Origin: Persicaria tinctoria
Taxonomy: Eukaryota; Streptophyta; Magnoliopsida; Caryophyllales; Polygonaceae
Assembly: GCA_037127255.1 (NCBI GenBank)
Contig: JBANSL010000001.1
Coordinates: 33,382,001-33,446,000 of the forward strand
DNA length: 64,000 nucleotides
Direction of reading: 5' to 3'
Shown piece by piece: positions 1 to 12,381 of this stretch. Below the pieces are notes generated by a model, which saw only the letters and a program-made list of their open reading frames with translations, did no database searches and was not told the origin of the DNA. Every line of letters begins with the position of its first letter. Within the stretch, counting starts at the first letter, position 1. Position numbers and translations under genes: made by a program.

Positions 1-621
1 GGGTTTCCGTTATGTATAGATGGAGGAGAAATATCGATAATTGATTGAGTTATGGTTTCATTGATAAGGGAGAATTGACTTTAATTAAAGAAGATTAGAT
101 CTTAACCATTAATTTACTTGAATGGTTGAGATTAGTTTATTAGGAAGATATTAGGTAACCTTTTATTAAGAGAGGATCTGGATCCGCTATTCATGACACC
201 CATGTTTGCGACTCGTGAGAAGGCATTGCTGAGGTTATAGAGGTAAAAGCATTATTATTGAGGAAAGGCGTTATGAAAGGTGATGAATCTTATGAAGAAG
301 GAATGTGGTTAAGAAAGTTTGGAAATAATCCATTTCCCCGGATCATTAGCACCACATTGACAAAAATTGTCCACCTTCAGCTTTTTACCAATCTAATCCT
401 TATTGAGCTTAAATTAAAGTCCTCTTGATTATTAATGCTTTGTCACGAATGAATGTTTTTGCATAACCCTCCTTTTGTGACACAAGTACCTTTTCGATGA
501 TGGTAATTGACTACAGGGACATATGAGAATGAATCTAATATGTTGAGAGTTTTTTTTCTTCCCCTGAATGACAATTAAAAGTATTGCTTGAGGACAAGTA
601 AGCTTAAGTATGGGGTGTTTG
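1..621 (+). mobile_element. Element 0: 3' internal tail of a TCGA-family gypsy element
   Basis: This non-coding stretch closely matches the 3' untranslated end of element B (about 34150-34742), for example the shared block around the words CATGACACCCATGTTTGCG. It ends in a purine-rich tract (AAGTATGGGGTGTT) directly before an LTR start, which is the expected polypurine tract. No coding region is visible, and the rest of the element lies left of the window. Element 0 is on the + strand and is interrupted 16 bp into its 3' LTR by element A. Confidence 0.75.
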
Positions 622-637
622 TTGTGAGCTGGATCTG
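622..637 (+). mobile_element. Element 0 3' LTR, first 16 bp
   Basis: The sequence TGTTGTGAGCTGGATCTG is the start of the LTR type also seen at 34743 and 46406. The LTR breaks off where element A begins and resumes at 19155. The ATCTG at 633-637 and the ATCTA at 19155-19159 form a 5-bp target duplication of element A with one mismatch. Confidence 0.75.
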
Positions 638-2490
638 TGTTGGTGGAGGAAATCGAGTATGCAAATAAAATATAAATAAATCACAGCAAACCAGATTCCG
701 TCCCTTGCAAATAATTACAAGACCTCCTCCTGATGTAGCAGCGGGAAGTCAGGATCGATCCACGAGGAAGCGTGTCAGCGGATCCTAGGTAGCGGAGAAA
801 TCTCACGTAAGTCGACCACAGGGGTACTCGAGCTCGACAAGGGGTTAGTCGACAGAAGCTCGGACAGTCGAACACAACGGCAGCTCCTCGGCAAAGGTGG
901 TCGATCTCGACAAGGGGTTACTCGAGGTCGAGTACGGCTTGTCGAAGTCGAGTTGTTCTTCGTCGATTCCTGCACAGGTAAGCAACAGCGACTCTAGGTC
1001 GAGAATCAGCAACTCGAGGTCGACCAGATGGTGGTCGAGATCGAGTAGACAGGGGACGAAAAACGAATGACAATAAAGAAAATAAAGTACAAATGCTTTT
1101 AGGGTTTCGACTAAGCTTAATGTAAAAAGACTTCCAAGATTGGGGTTTGCAACGACAATAACCAAGCATGCATAAGGTAGAACCAAACAGATAATCATGT
1201 GATTCGCATTAAAGGATAAGCTTTCGCCTTTTCCAACAATTAGACAACTCTCTCAAGAAACCCTGATTGTCTCTACTGATTTTATGTTTATAATCCAAGT
1301 TGTTAGCATGGATCTCCATTAGACGGGCAATAAACACATCAACAAGTAGGAAAATGCTCAAAACATGATAAAGGTCGGATCTTTACCTCAATTATGCATG
1401 GCTATCGTCGGGCTCGCCCCAACCCTAGAAGTGGGTGGATTACTCGTTCTTCATTACAAACTCAGACATCGTTGATTGAAAGAAAACTAATTGCATTAAA
1501 ATAAACCAAAGTTTACAACCGCTCGAAGCCAACTCCACTCTCGCTTCACAACTCCAATCGGCTGCTCACTCTCTCTCTCTACTTCTCCTACTTACTTCTC
1601 TCTGAAATTGAATGAATAAAACTGAGCCCCATGGGCTTTATTTATAGGCTTCTAATTCTTGCTAATCAAGGATAGAATATCTATATCTATATCTAAAACT
1701 ATATCTATGACTTTAAAGATAAATAAAAGTTATAACATAATTAAATCCAAAATAGGAAAATATATCTAAAAGTCTTCCATGGATAAATCTTCTTCTCTTC
1801 ATGATGGATCTTGATATATCGGATAGATTTCAGCAACTTCGCGCCCAAGGAATCCCAAGTCCAATCGGACAAGTCTCGTCGAGAAGCTGCTGGACACGGC
1901 TCTAGTCGACCTCGAGTAGGGCTTGTCGACCTCAAGTAGCATGGTTCGTCGACTGGACTCCCTCGGCTAGATCTGCTCGATGTGCTCGGACTTGGTCACT
2001 GGTGCTCTTCGACCTCGACAAGAGCTAGTCGATGTCGAGTAGGATTAGGTCATCGACGAAGCGTCCTCGGGGTGGCGTGCTCGACAACTGGATCTGGACT
2101 CTGGGCGTCGTCGACCTCGAGTAGCCTTCGTCGACCCCGAGTAGATATGATCGTCGACTGGGCCTCCTCGAGTGGCTCTCCTCGGCAAGCTCGGACATGG
2201 CTCAAGGTCTCGTCGATCTCGACAAGGGTTTGTCGATCTCGACCAAGGTTGCTCGGCTTCTCGGGCAGCTTCTCCTCGTCGACTCCGGGTGTGGTGTCTG
2301 GGCTTCGTCGATCTCGACTAGGGCTTGTCGAGATCGAGTTGGATCCGGAGCCCGGGTTGGTCTGGTTCTCGATCAGGTCTTGTCGACCAAGGCTGCCCGG
2401 CCAAGCTCGTCTAGGTCGAGTAAGGCCTACTCGAGATCGAGTAGCCTTGACTCTCAGACTGGTTCCGCTGCTTTGATCTTGGACTTCTGT
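638..2490 (-). repeat. Element A 3' LTR, left part
   Basis: This matches 17070-18945 with scattered substitutions and short indels. It carries dense TCGA-NN-TCGA motifs, mostly with CC/GG and GA/TC centres. It is cut at 2490 by element D and continues at 12172. Open frames here (for example serine/arginine/threonine-rich readings at 1982-2511) are translations of the motif array, not genes. Confidence 0.85.
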
Positions 2491-5287
2491 TGTAACGGCC
2501 CGGAATTATGATTTCCGGGTTACGTTTCAAGGGATAAAACCCCTTGTTCGGATCTTGCAATTCAGGTACGGGTTGAGTTTTAAAACAAAATATTTGTACT
2601 AAAAGAAGGGATTTCGAACCCTTAAAGATCGCGGATCCATTGGAGATCAAATACCTGCCTTAGTCTAATCGTGAAATCGAGCGAAAGCAAAAATAAGGTT
2701 GAGTTTAAATACCATCCGAAAGGGAGTATTAAAAGAGAGGAAGTGTGGTGGTCTCTCAACCTCTCGATCTAACGCCAAAAGTCTGAACCCGCCAAGCATC
2801 CACATAAGCAACGATAACGGCTAGTGATTACCTGAATCTAAAAAAAATGAGGGGGATCTGGGTCAATCATCAGGTCACTCATGCGCGTATGTAAACACAC
2901 TCTGAGAGGCATATAATAAGCATCCTACTCTTAAGATGAAATGCGTAATGCCATGCGTAAATTAAATCACGTATATATATTGACAGTTTAATATAATGCA
3001 GAAAGCGATAAATGGATCCACACAGAATGCCAAGTGGCATGTCCCTCTCGTACCTCCACCCCCCTTCCGATAGGGCGGACACTGGCCAGTTCGGTGCTAT
3101 AGCATAGCAAATTCCTCGTGGTGGTGCACAACCCACGGCATCATCATATCATATCATATCATATCATCGCTTGCCCGATGGTGTTGGGCTATCATATCAT
3201 GCTCATATAGACTCGATTGACCCAGGGTACCCGATGAGGCTGGGCTACCCTATGACCCTAGCAAAGACTCTAGGACTATCACAGATAACGGCCGTTCTCT
3301 TGCAAGGACATATAGCAATCATATGATTTTCATTTTAGCTCCTAAGCATGATTCTAAGTCGTATGGTGCATGGACACTAGCCTACTATATAACACCCAGT
3401 GCATAGAGCGCCCATCATGAGTAAGTTCAAAGAACTTACCTGGAGTAGCAGATCAGCAAGACGAAAAGCAGCAAGGTATAAGCAAGCAATTTACAGATCA
3501 CCTAGCAATTATTAATAAATATGCATAAGTAAACTGCACAAAACGGGATCCATTTACCACTACATAACATGCTCATCAATCCATTAATCATAGCATCATC
3601 AGCATCCTTTATCTCAACTTATCTCAACATCTTATATCATCTTATTCCATTGTCATTTTCATAACGGGCTCAATCATACTTCAATCCATAAAATCTCACT
3701 AGCTAGTCCGGTTGTTAGTCAAAACAATTACTTCAAAATTATACTTAGCCATTTCTAATTCAAATTAAACAGTTAAGAATTCCGACCCTTGAAAATACTT
3801 TCTAAAATCCCTTTTTAAATTTATTCATTAGATCATTTTCCGATCTATCTTGAAATTCTTTTTCAAATTCTTTTTAAATCTCCAAGTCCAAATAATATTA
3901 TATTATATTTTGAATATCATTGACTAATTTAATTAAATAAGGATAAACCCGACCCGAACCGAACCCATTTAAATCCAAACGAAACGAACCGAACCAAACC
4001 CGCAAATCCCATCCGGTTCAAGCCAAACCCAACCAACTAAATAATTAATAAAAGAAACCGGAGGTGGGCCCCGCGCTTCATCTTCCTCCTCCAATTTCGA
4101 AAGGAGTTGCCCCCGCCTGAACTGCGCCGATCGACGCCGTTCGTCCATCCCGCCCTCGAGACTCTCCTGCCTCCCCACTCGCCGGACTCGCTGCTGGTGC
4201 ACTTCCCACGCCGGACCGGCTGACGCTCGCAGCCCACACTCTCGCACTCGCTCACGCAGTCGCGGCGCTCTCATGCCCGTCTCGCACTCTTGGACTCGCT
4301 CCCACCTCTCGCAGCGTTGGCCGGAGGTCTCGATCTCGCCGGAGCTCTCAACCTCGCCCCAGATTCCCACACTCAGCTCTCACAACTCTCTTCCCGACCA
4401 AAAGAATGAAAGGGATGAATGGAATAAGAAAGGGAAGGAACGAAGCTCACCGAGGGATTTCGCGACTTCGGAGCTCTCCATCGGAGTTCTGGGCTTCTTC
4501 GGTGGCTCGCGATGGCTCGTCGGACCTGCGCCGGACATGGGTGAGTGTGATGGAAGATCTCGGGGGTGATTTGGATCGGAAACGAAGGAGAACGGCTTAC
4601 CGGAAGATTGTTCGCGCTCGAACGGGGCGATGGGGTTCCGGTGGCTTGCGGCGGCGCTGGGGAGCTTGTGGGCTGCTCCGGCTGCTGGTGGTGGCTCCGA
4701 GGGGTGCGTGGGACCTTCCGCTGGCAGCTCGAGGTGGAAGGAGGGAAGAAGGAAGAGGAAATCGTGGTGTGTGTTGTGGTTAAAGGTGCGGAACCGATGA
4801 TAGATGATGGCGACGGTGACGATGCGTGATGGTGATGAAGGGTGCAACGATGGTTGAAGAGTGATGGTGATTCAGATGGGGAAGGTGAAGAGGAGATGGG
4901 GATGTCGATGGTGATAGGGAGTAGGTGAAAGTGATGGGTTCATTTGAAGGGTAAGGTGAGTGATGGGAGTGGGTGAAGAATTGTGTGTTGAATTGGGTAA
5001 CCAATACCCGGAAATAAATTCTGAATACGGGAATTTTGAATCCCGAAATTAGTTTCCGAATGTTAGTTTTCCCGCCTCTTGCTTTCTCGATCAATTAGAT
5101 TTTTAAAATCAACAAGAATATCGCCATCCGATAATTATTTTGAATTTTCCAAGTAAAACAACGGAAATTATTCGTCAAATTTTATATTTCGGCCAGAATC
5201 CGCTAAATGAGTTCTAAATTCAGTTTATGTTCATTTTTAATTTCCTTTTTCCAAAAAAAATAGGATTTTAAGTTCCGAGCCTTTACA
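2491..5287 (-). repeat. Element D 3' LTR (full-length form)
   Basis: This LTR runs from TGTAACGG at 2491 to TTTACA at 5287. In element orientation it starts TGTAAAGGCTCGGAA. Positions 2491-3948 align without gaps (constant offset of 8132) to 10623-12080. Positions 3949-5287 have no counterpart in the right LTR. The part at 3950-4850 is GC-rich and contains several overlapping open frames on both strands, none of which I recognise. Confidence 0.75.
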
Positions 5288-5299
5288 TCATCCACCTCT
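5288..5299 (-). other. Element D polypurine tract
   Basis: On the minus strand this reads AGAGGTGGATGA directly before the LTR start TGTAAAGG. It is preceded in element direction by GTCTCGGGGACGAGAC, a block familiar from the 3' end of Tekay-type elements. A second copy of the purine word, in an inverted pair with its complement, lies at about 5728-5749. Confidence 0.6.
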
Positions 5300-8200
5300 A
5301 AAAACAAGTCTCGTCCCCGAGACTAAAATCATCTTAAAACAGGGGATGAAGTTTGAAATTGGTGAGTCCAAGGATCATGTCATTGATCCCGTGAACACCT
5401 CATAAGTGCCCCTATGAGATTCTCACAGTACCGTTGCCGTGATCATAATATCCCCAATAGACCGTAGTAAGAATGTAATATGGGCCCCTATCACATCCTT
5501 ACTCCGACTCTTTGGCCATATCATAACTCAAATATTATTATCCACTTCGTGAGGCGTCATAATGTAAATCCAGTCCCGAATGATTCAAAAGAGTTTTGCA
5601 AATGGAAAGATTGACCTCGAAATCGTTAAAATTCTTGATAGGATTTATTCTTTTAAAATCCAAGTTAGTATTTTTCAAATCCGTTCAAAATCTTCAAATT
5701 CGACGTTAGTCAAGCAATTTCACATCACGAGAGGTGGAATCATCCACCTCTAAAGACTAATCTCATATTCTCTTCCTAGTTTTCGAATCAAATCAATCAT
5801 CATTCTCAACTCAGCATGAACAAAAGTAAACCAACTCATCAACTCATAACATCATCAGCCACATCTCATGTGGCAAATCTCAACATCAATCATGATAATC
5901 TCAACCACATAACATTTTTACCCTATAACATAAATCATACCATCCATTCGGAACATGTCCAAAGCAATAACTAAATCTCAACATCATACCACGAGTCGTA
6001 AGGCATATCTACATCATACTGAAGGAATCACAAGTCCATGATCGAATTCTCATAAGTTATCATGCAAGCACACATGTCAAGAGATCAATGGGCTAAGTGT
6101 CACAGGGTTAGTATGTCAGTACACATCAATTCTCAAAATCGCATAACATCGCACTACAAGTAGAACCAGTCATAGCAGATTTATCATGTCAACATATCAA
6201 CACATCAAGGCCATGCCTATTAAGATTCAGAAAAGGAAGTTCAAGTAGTATATAATTCACCAACATGTCAGCATGCCCTAAAAGACATCACCTCAACTCA
6301 TCATAATATCGAATGACGATCATTTAGTAACCAGGCACCATTGAGTCATGTTCATCATTTAACGTATCAATAATCATGCTTAACTATATAATACAACATC
6401 ATGCTTTCATATAATAACACATCATTATCTCATATATCCTATCGCAACACATCCTAACATTCTTCTATAACAACATAACAGGATAGCAAAGCATCAATAT
6501 ATCATGATAACATTTGTCACTTTCAACTATATTTCAATATTGCGTATCAACATGTAGTATCGTTCCATACCAAGTTTCTCATGGTCGCTATCTAACATCA
6601 TGCCAGTACATATTAACAAGTCATGTAAGCAAGAAAATTACCAAATTATCATCAGTCAACAAGTCTCAATTTGCTATTATGCTCAAAATTATTGCAAAAC
6701 ACCACATATGAACATAGTCAATTCAAGCTAGCAAGTTTCAACATAGCCTTATCAGATAACAATTCAGGTTCCTCAGCATTCGCAGTTCATACTTTTATAG
6801 GCACAAGAGTTCAGATCATGCTTAGCAATATAGGGTAGGAAAACATCGAAACATCATGGTACATGAAAACTATAAGACATCGAATCATATCATCATAGAC
6901 AATGGATGATCATGCAAGATTCATTACCAGGTCAGCACATCAACACATAAATTCCATCGTCATATCAATGAAATACCATCATCAACTAATTCAGAGAGGA
7001 TTAAGAGTTAGAAGGGAGGACACTCTCGCTTGTAAGTCATATCGTACCCAGTAATCATCATCCTCAAAACGTGTTTGTCCTGCCGAAATCGTTGATCTTG
7101 AGGCCTATGGGTTATGGGCCCACGCCTTCGCGGCGTTGCTCTATCGCTATCAGACTTCCCATTTCCTCTTTCATGTCGTCAATCGTCCAACGTGTCGTGT
7201 AGGAGTTCAAGTTAGCGAAGATAGGGGAGGGACAAGAGCAGACAACCCAATGTTCCTTTCGGAACGAACACACACCAACCCTAAGGATGACAACTAGAGG
7301 CGAAACTCTGACCTGAGAATAGCAACGATGCCCTTATGGAAGTCCATTAAGTTATAATCGCGACAAGCAAACACGAATTCATTATGGAGCATATCAATCA
7401 CGCTAATCCACACTAACAGGTACCTATTTCAGGGGAGCAACATTCGTATTCATTCCCAACGACACGATCGATTCCTATACTGATGCATGCGAGACAAGAT
7501 AGTAGTCTATTATTCCATGAAAGCAGATATGCCTAGCAACTTAAGCAAGTTATGCGGAATCAAGAATGATCATGCAGGATTCGAGGTCATGTGGGATTTA
7601 ACGACGATGACGAGTATGGTGTATATGAACGAATGCACAAGCATGGTGTACGCATCAATAGGTGAGGTCAAATATGGCATGGCAAGGTGTAACATAACAA
7701 CTAGATTAAGCGTCATACGAGAACATATAGGAGCAACCTAGTAACTATCTCATCCAAACACACTGGTCATATAATAGGTCGAGCATGGCACGTAATCATA
7801 TGATGAGATACATTTAGAAAGCACATGTCCTACATGATACTAGCGACACATATAAAGGTACAATAGTTATCACATCATAGAACAGGTACAATATGTAATC
7901 ATTTAGCGAGTCATACTAGAAATCATAAGCCCTACAGGATACTACTAGCACATATCGAATCATGACCACAATCAAGGTAACTCGCCTAAATTCATTGTAA
8001 CATTTATGCGTCATACATATGCGAAATGATATAACGTGGTGTGTAATCATGCGAGGTGCCAAGTCATACATCTATGCCAACACTACAGGAATTCATAAGG
8101 TAATAGGGGAAACACTACCGAGTGATAACATGTAAGCATGCCAGGATAAACCACCACATAAAGCAATTGATCATCGAATTCAACATCAATCTAATTTACA

Positions 8201-10599
8201 TGAGTAAGATATTTCAAGGTGATGGGAAGAGGAAAGGATCACACTATGAGGGACCTAGCTCGAGAGAGAATCAGTAATAATGCAAGCAAGGTATAAATCC
8301 GCACAAGTCACAAACAAGGACTCTACATAATGCTAAAGGCTCAACATGACATTCGATACATACATGCGCTTGAATGACCAACACATCCATGTGCAAGAAA
8401 TCATATTAACATAGCCCGTCGATATAGAAGCATGAGAGGAATATAGCAATGCATAATGCAAACCTACGCAACTGGCAATATGACAAGCATACAAGGTATG
8501 TATTCCAACTCAACAACCATTTTAATAAGGCATGCATTTACCAAGACATCACGTTAAATAGCATGATCACAATTGAACTACTAATTTAGTCAACAAACCA
8601 CGGGTAACATCGACTAATCATGCAGGGAAAATCATCTTATGACATTCATACAAGGGAAGTGTAGCACACTATCATGGGCCTAATCTAGGGGAAGACAATA
8701 ACTATATACAGACACTTATCATGCAATTCATGCTTCAAATCAGTCGTTAGTACGGCCAATACAACAGGTCAATTAGACATACAAAGGCGACATATAATCA
8801 GGACAAGAAGCAAGATGCAACACGGGACCTAAGCAATGGGGCAAGCATGGGTACAGAATGTCATACAACCACAAATTTACATTAAGGATCATCATCTGAA
8901 CATGTACTGGGAATTACGTATCATATAAGGCATGTTGACATCAAGTTATAACACATATTCATCAAGTATGGAACTCACTCTATCATGACACTAGAACTGA
9001 ACGATCACACTATTATGAACCTATTTACAGGGAGAACATTAATTATGCGGCTTCCTACACATGACATTTACATTCATGCACTAGTATGACGATGCAACAT
9101 ACTGAGTAGGGCATGCTGGGGTGATAGAGACATAACACGTGTAACTTGGACTCACACAATGGCCATCATGAACATTATAGCATGCATTCATCAAGACTCA
9201 ATTATACCACATATTCCCCATCCAACGCAACTAATCACACAACAATATCAAGTGAAAACAACCAACAATCATTAATCGGATGAATACAAAATAGATGGGC
9301 ATGTTGTAGATTCTTGTCATAAAACGAGTAATAAGCATCAAGGCTTCATCCACTAGTATGCTAAAGATGTCATTTACAGGCATTCATACGAAGAAGAGTT
9401 TATCACACTATCATGGACCTAACCCAGGAGAAAACAATTATCATGTAGGTTTATATCATGTGGTTTATACGCTTCCAATCAATCATTAGTACAACTAATA
9501 CAATAAGTCAAGTAGGCATGCTATGGCAACGTAATCACGATAGAGAGTGAGACATAACACAAGACTTGATCAATGTAACTAATCACAGATGTAATAACAT
9601 GAGCAACATTTTACAAATAAGCATTTGCAAGGTACATACAGGAGGTTACAAAATCACGTCATGCAGTTCAGAGAGAGTCACCATTACAACCGGACAGAGA
9701 TCCCTAAGGGCAACCATTGACCTTCCCCAACTGACTCATCACCCCTATTTCTCGTGGGACCTGGGTACGTACGACTCTTTGTGGCAAGAAACCTCGGTTG
9801 ATCATCATAAGAATCAAGGAAGACAACCCCAAAACACCTTACTTTTGACTCAAAATGACATCAAGAACTACCTTCCAATACTCAATCAGACAACCTTCAT
9901 ATACATACATGAGTTTATGACGCAATGTGTTTACCAACCCGATTCCCATGAAAGATACTGACATCCGGGAGAAAGACTCGATAGAACCATCAAAGGGTTA
10001 ACAAACATAGTAGAATGGGTTATTTCACACAAGCTGGGTTGACCACATAGAATTAAGGGTACTCCCACTATCTCGTTTGTACGGATCAGTCGATACACAT
10101 TTAATTGTTAGGCATACCAATCAGACTTTAGCATATCAAGCACTCAGCATAGAATTAGTCAATGACAATTATAATGAACTCCTTCGAGGGAGATCGTACT
10201 CAGTCTCAATATATAAAGCACATCAAGCTATCTAATGTCGCTCTTCGAGGAGCGATTAACCGGAGGGGCAAAAACCTCGCGATCCTACCTAACTCGCCAC
10301 TCCAATCACCTTGGTGCAATCTCCTTGGAGTCTTCCGGACCCTCTGTAAAGAGCAAGCTAGTATTTTGCCTACCGTTCCCAACTACACCCAATAGGGGGG
10401 GTCTAGCGCCTTTATTACCCAATCGTGTCCCCGTTTCGTCGATTCTCCTTTTTTATTACAACTCGAGTTCATTACTTAGTCCAATTTTAGTTAAGCACCT
10501 TAAATTCATTTTGCCCCTTTAAATCCTTTTCAAAAAGTCCTTGAAACTCGTGGGCGGTTTTCAAAACACACACTCGACCCTTGTGTACCCGAATTGCAC
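5300..10599 (-). mobile_element. Element D interior, non-coding
   Basis: No open frame here resembles gag, protease, reverse transcriptase, RNase H or integrase. The + strand of the first part (about 5700-7000) is rich in A and C, with many CATCA and TCAACA words. The remainder is AT-rich with scattered short frames such as 7487-7741 and 9566-9961, which I consider chance. This fits a large retrotransposon derivative that depends on another element's proteins. Confidence 0.6.
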
Positions 10600-10618
10600 A
10601 ACCTGAGCTCTGATACCA
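10600..10618 (-). other. Element D primer-binding site (initiator Met tRNA type)
   Basis: The minus strand reads TGGTATCAGAGCTCAGG, starting four bases inside the end of the right LTR. TGGTATCAGAGC is the standard plant PBS complementary to the 3' end of initiator tRNA-Met. It fixes the orientation of element D. Confidence 0.85.
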
Positions 10619-10622
10619 TCTT

Positions 10623-12166
10623 TGTAACGGCCCGGAATTATGATTTCCGGGTTACGTTTCAAGGGATAAAACCCCTTGTTCGGATCTTGCAATTCAGGTA
10701 CGGGTTGAGTTTTAAAACAAAATATTTGTACTAAAAGAAGGGATTTCGAACCCTTAAAGATCGCGGATCCATTGGAGATCAAATACCTGCCTTAGTCTAA
10801 TCGTGAAATCGAGCGAAAGCAAAAATAAGGTTGAGTTTAAATACCATCCGAAAGGGAGTATTAAAAGAGAGGAAGTGTGGTGGTCTCTCAACCTCTCGAT
10901 CTAACGCCAAAAGTCTGAACCCGCCAAGCATCCACATAAGCAACGATAACGGCTAGTGATTACCTGAATCTAAAAAAAATGAGGGGGATCTGGGTCAATC
11001 ATCAGGTCACTCATGCGCGTATGTAAACACACTCTGAGAGGCATATAATAAGCATCCTACTCTTAAGATGAAATGCGTAATGCCATGCGTAAATTAAATC
11101 ACGTATATATATTGACAGTTTAATATAATGCAGAAAGCGATAAATGGATCCACACAGAATGCCAAGTGGCATGTCCCTCTCGTACCTCCACCCCCCTTCC
11201 GATAGGGCGGACACTGGCCAGTTCGGTGCTATAGCATAGCAAATTCCTCGTGGTGGTGCACAACCCACGGCATCATCATATCATATCATATCATATCATC
11301 GCTTGCCCGATGGTGTTGGGCTATCATATCATGCTCATATAGACTCGATTGACCCAGGGTACCCGATGAGGCTGGGCTACCCTATGACCCTAGCAAAGAC
11401 TCTAGGACTATCACAGATAACGGCCGTTCTCTTGCAAGGACATATAGCAATCATATGATTTTCATTTTAGCTCCTAAGCATGATTCTAAGTCGTATGGTG
11501 CATGGACACTAGCCTACTATATAACACCCAGTGCATAGAGCGCCCATCATGAGTAAGTTCAAAGAACTTACCTGGAGTAGCAGATCAGCAAGACGAAAAG
11601 CAGCAAGGTATAAGCAAGCAATTTACAGATCACCTAGCAATTATTAATAAATATGCATAAGTAAACTGCACAAAACGGGATCCATTTACCACTACATAAC
11701 ATGCTCATCAATCCATTAATCATAGCATCATCAGCATCCTTTATCTCAACTTATCTCAACATCTTATATCATCTTATTCCATTGTCATTTTCATAACGGG
11801 CTCAATCATACTTCAATCCATAAAATCTCACTAGCTAGTCCGGTTGTTAGTCAAAACAATTACTTCAAAATTATACTTAGCCATTTCTAATTCAAATTAA
11901 ACAGTTAAGAATTCCGACCCTTGAAAATACTTTCTAAAATCCCTTTTTAAATTTATTCATTAGATCATTTTCCGATCTATCTTGAAATTCTTTTTCAAAT
12001 TCTTTTTAAATCTCCAAGTCCAAATAATATTATATTATATTTTGAATATCATTGACTAATTTAATTAAATAAGGATAAACTCAACCCGTACCTGAATTGC
12101 AAGATCCGAACAAGGGGTTTTATCCCTTGAAACGTAACCCGGAAATCATAATTCCGGGCCGTTACA
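10623..12166 (-). repeat. Element D 5' LTR (short form with inverted end)
   Basis: Positions 10623-12080 repeat 2491-3948 without gaps and, by eye, without substitutions. Positions 12081-12166 do not continue like the left LTR. Instead they are an inverted copy of the LTR's own other end, so that 10623-10712 and 12077-12166 form a 90-bp inverted repeat. The short open frames found in both LTR copies, such as 11011-11268, are not supported as genes. Confidence 0.85.
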
Positions 12167-12171
12167 TCTGT

Positions 12172-12381
12172 AATGATTTTCTGAGCTTTTCCGACCTTCT
12201 GTAGAATTGCTGTAATATGCCTCGATTTCTGCAAATTAAACAGAAACTGGTGTAGATTCCATAATTTTGCAAATAAACATAAACTACATAAGTTCTGTAC
12301 TATCTAAACTCAAATGAATGCAATGTATACAGAAATCGATATAAAAGTTACTGTAAAACATGGTAGATTCAGCTCACAACA
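12172..12381 (-). repeat. Element A 3' LTR, right part
   Basis: This continues the LTR after element D and matches 18945-19154. It ends in CTCACAACA at 12381, next to the purine tract (AAGTATGGGGTGTT on the minus strand) at 12382-12395. Confidence 0.85.

Larger units (their letters stand above)
2491..12166 (-). mobile_element. Element D: Tekay/Del-like LTR element without coding capacity
   Basis: The ends are TGTAACGG and CCGTTACA, flanked by a perfect TCTGT duplication (2486-2490 and 12167-12171). The uninterrupted target is seen in the sister LTR near 18941. A primer-binding site matching initiator methionine tRNA lies next to the right LTR on the minus strand, and a purine tract lies next to the left LTR. 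The LTR start and the GTCTCGGGGACGAGAC block beside the purine tract resemble plant chromoviruses of the Tekay/Del group, as I know them. About 5.3 kb of interior has no credible gag or pol frame. The two LTRs differ greatly in length (2797 and 1544 bp). Confidence 0.8.

Noticed and set aside
1982..2511. Serine/threonine/arginine-rich proteins in LTR arrays (also at 18436-19007, 46584-47168 and similar places)
   Set aside because: They appear in several frames and both strands wherever the TCGA array occurs and lie in LTRs, so they are translations of a palindromic repeat.
2879..3136. An 85-residue protein repeated at 11011-11268
   Set aside because: The two copies are identical because they lie in the two LTRs of one young element. 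The sequence has no protein-like features.
2491..12166. Element D as a DNA transposon because of its 90-bp inverted ends
   Set aside because: Direct LTRs, a tRNA-Met primer-binding site, a purine tract, TG...CA ends and a 5-bp duplication all mark an LTR retroelement. The inverted ends arise within one LTR.
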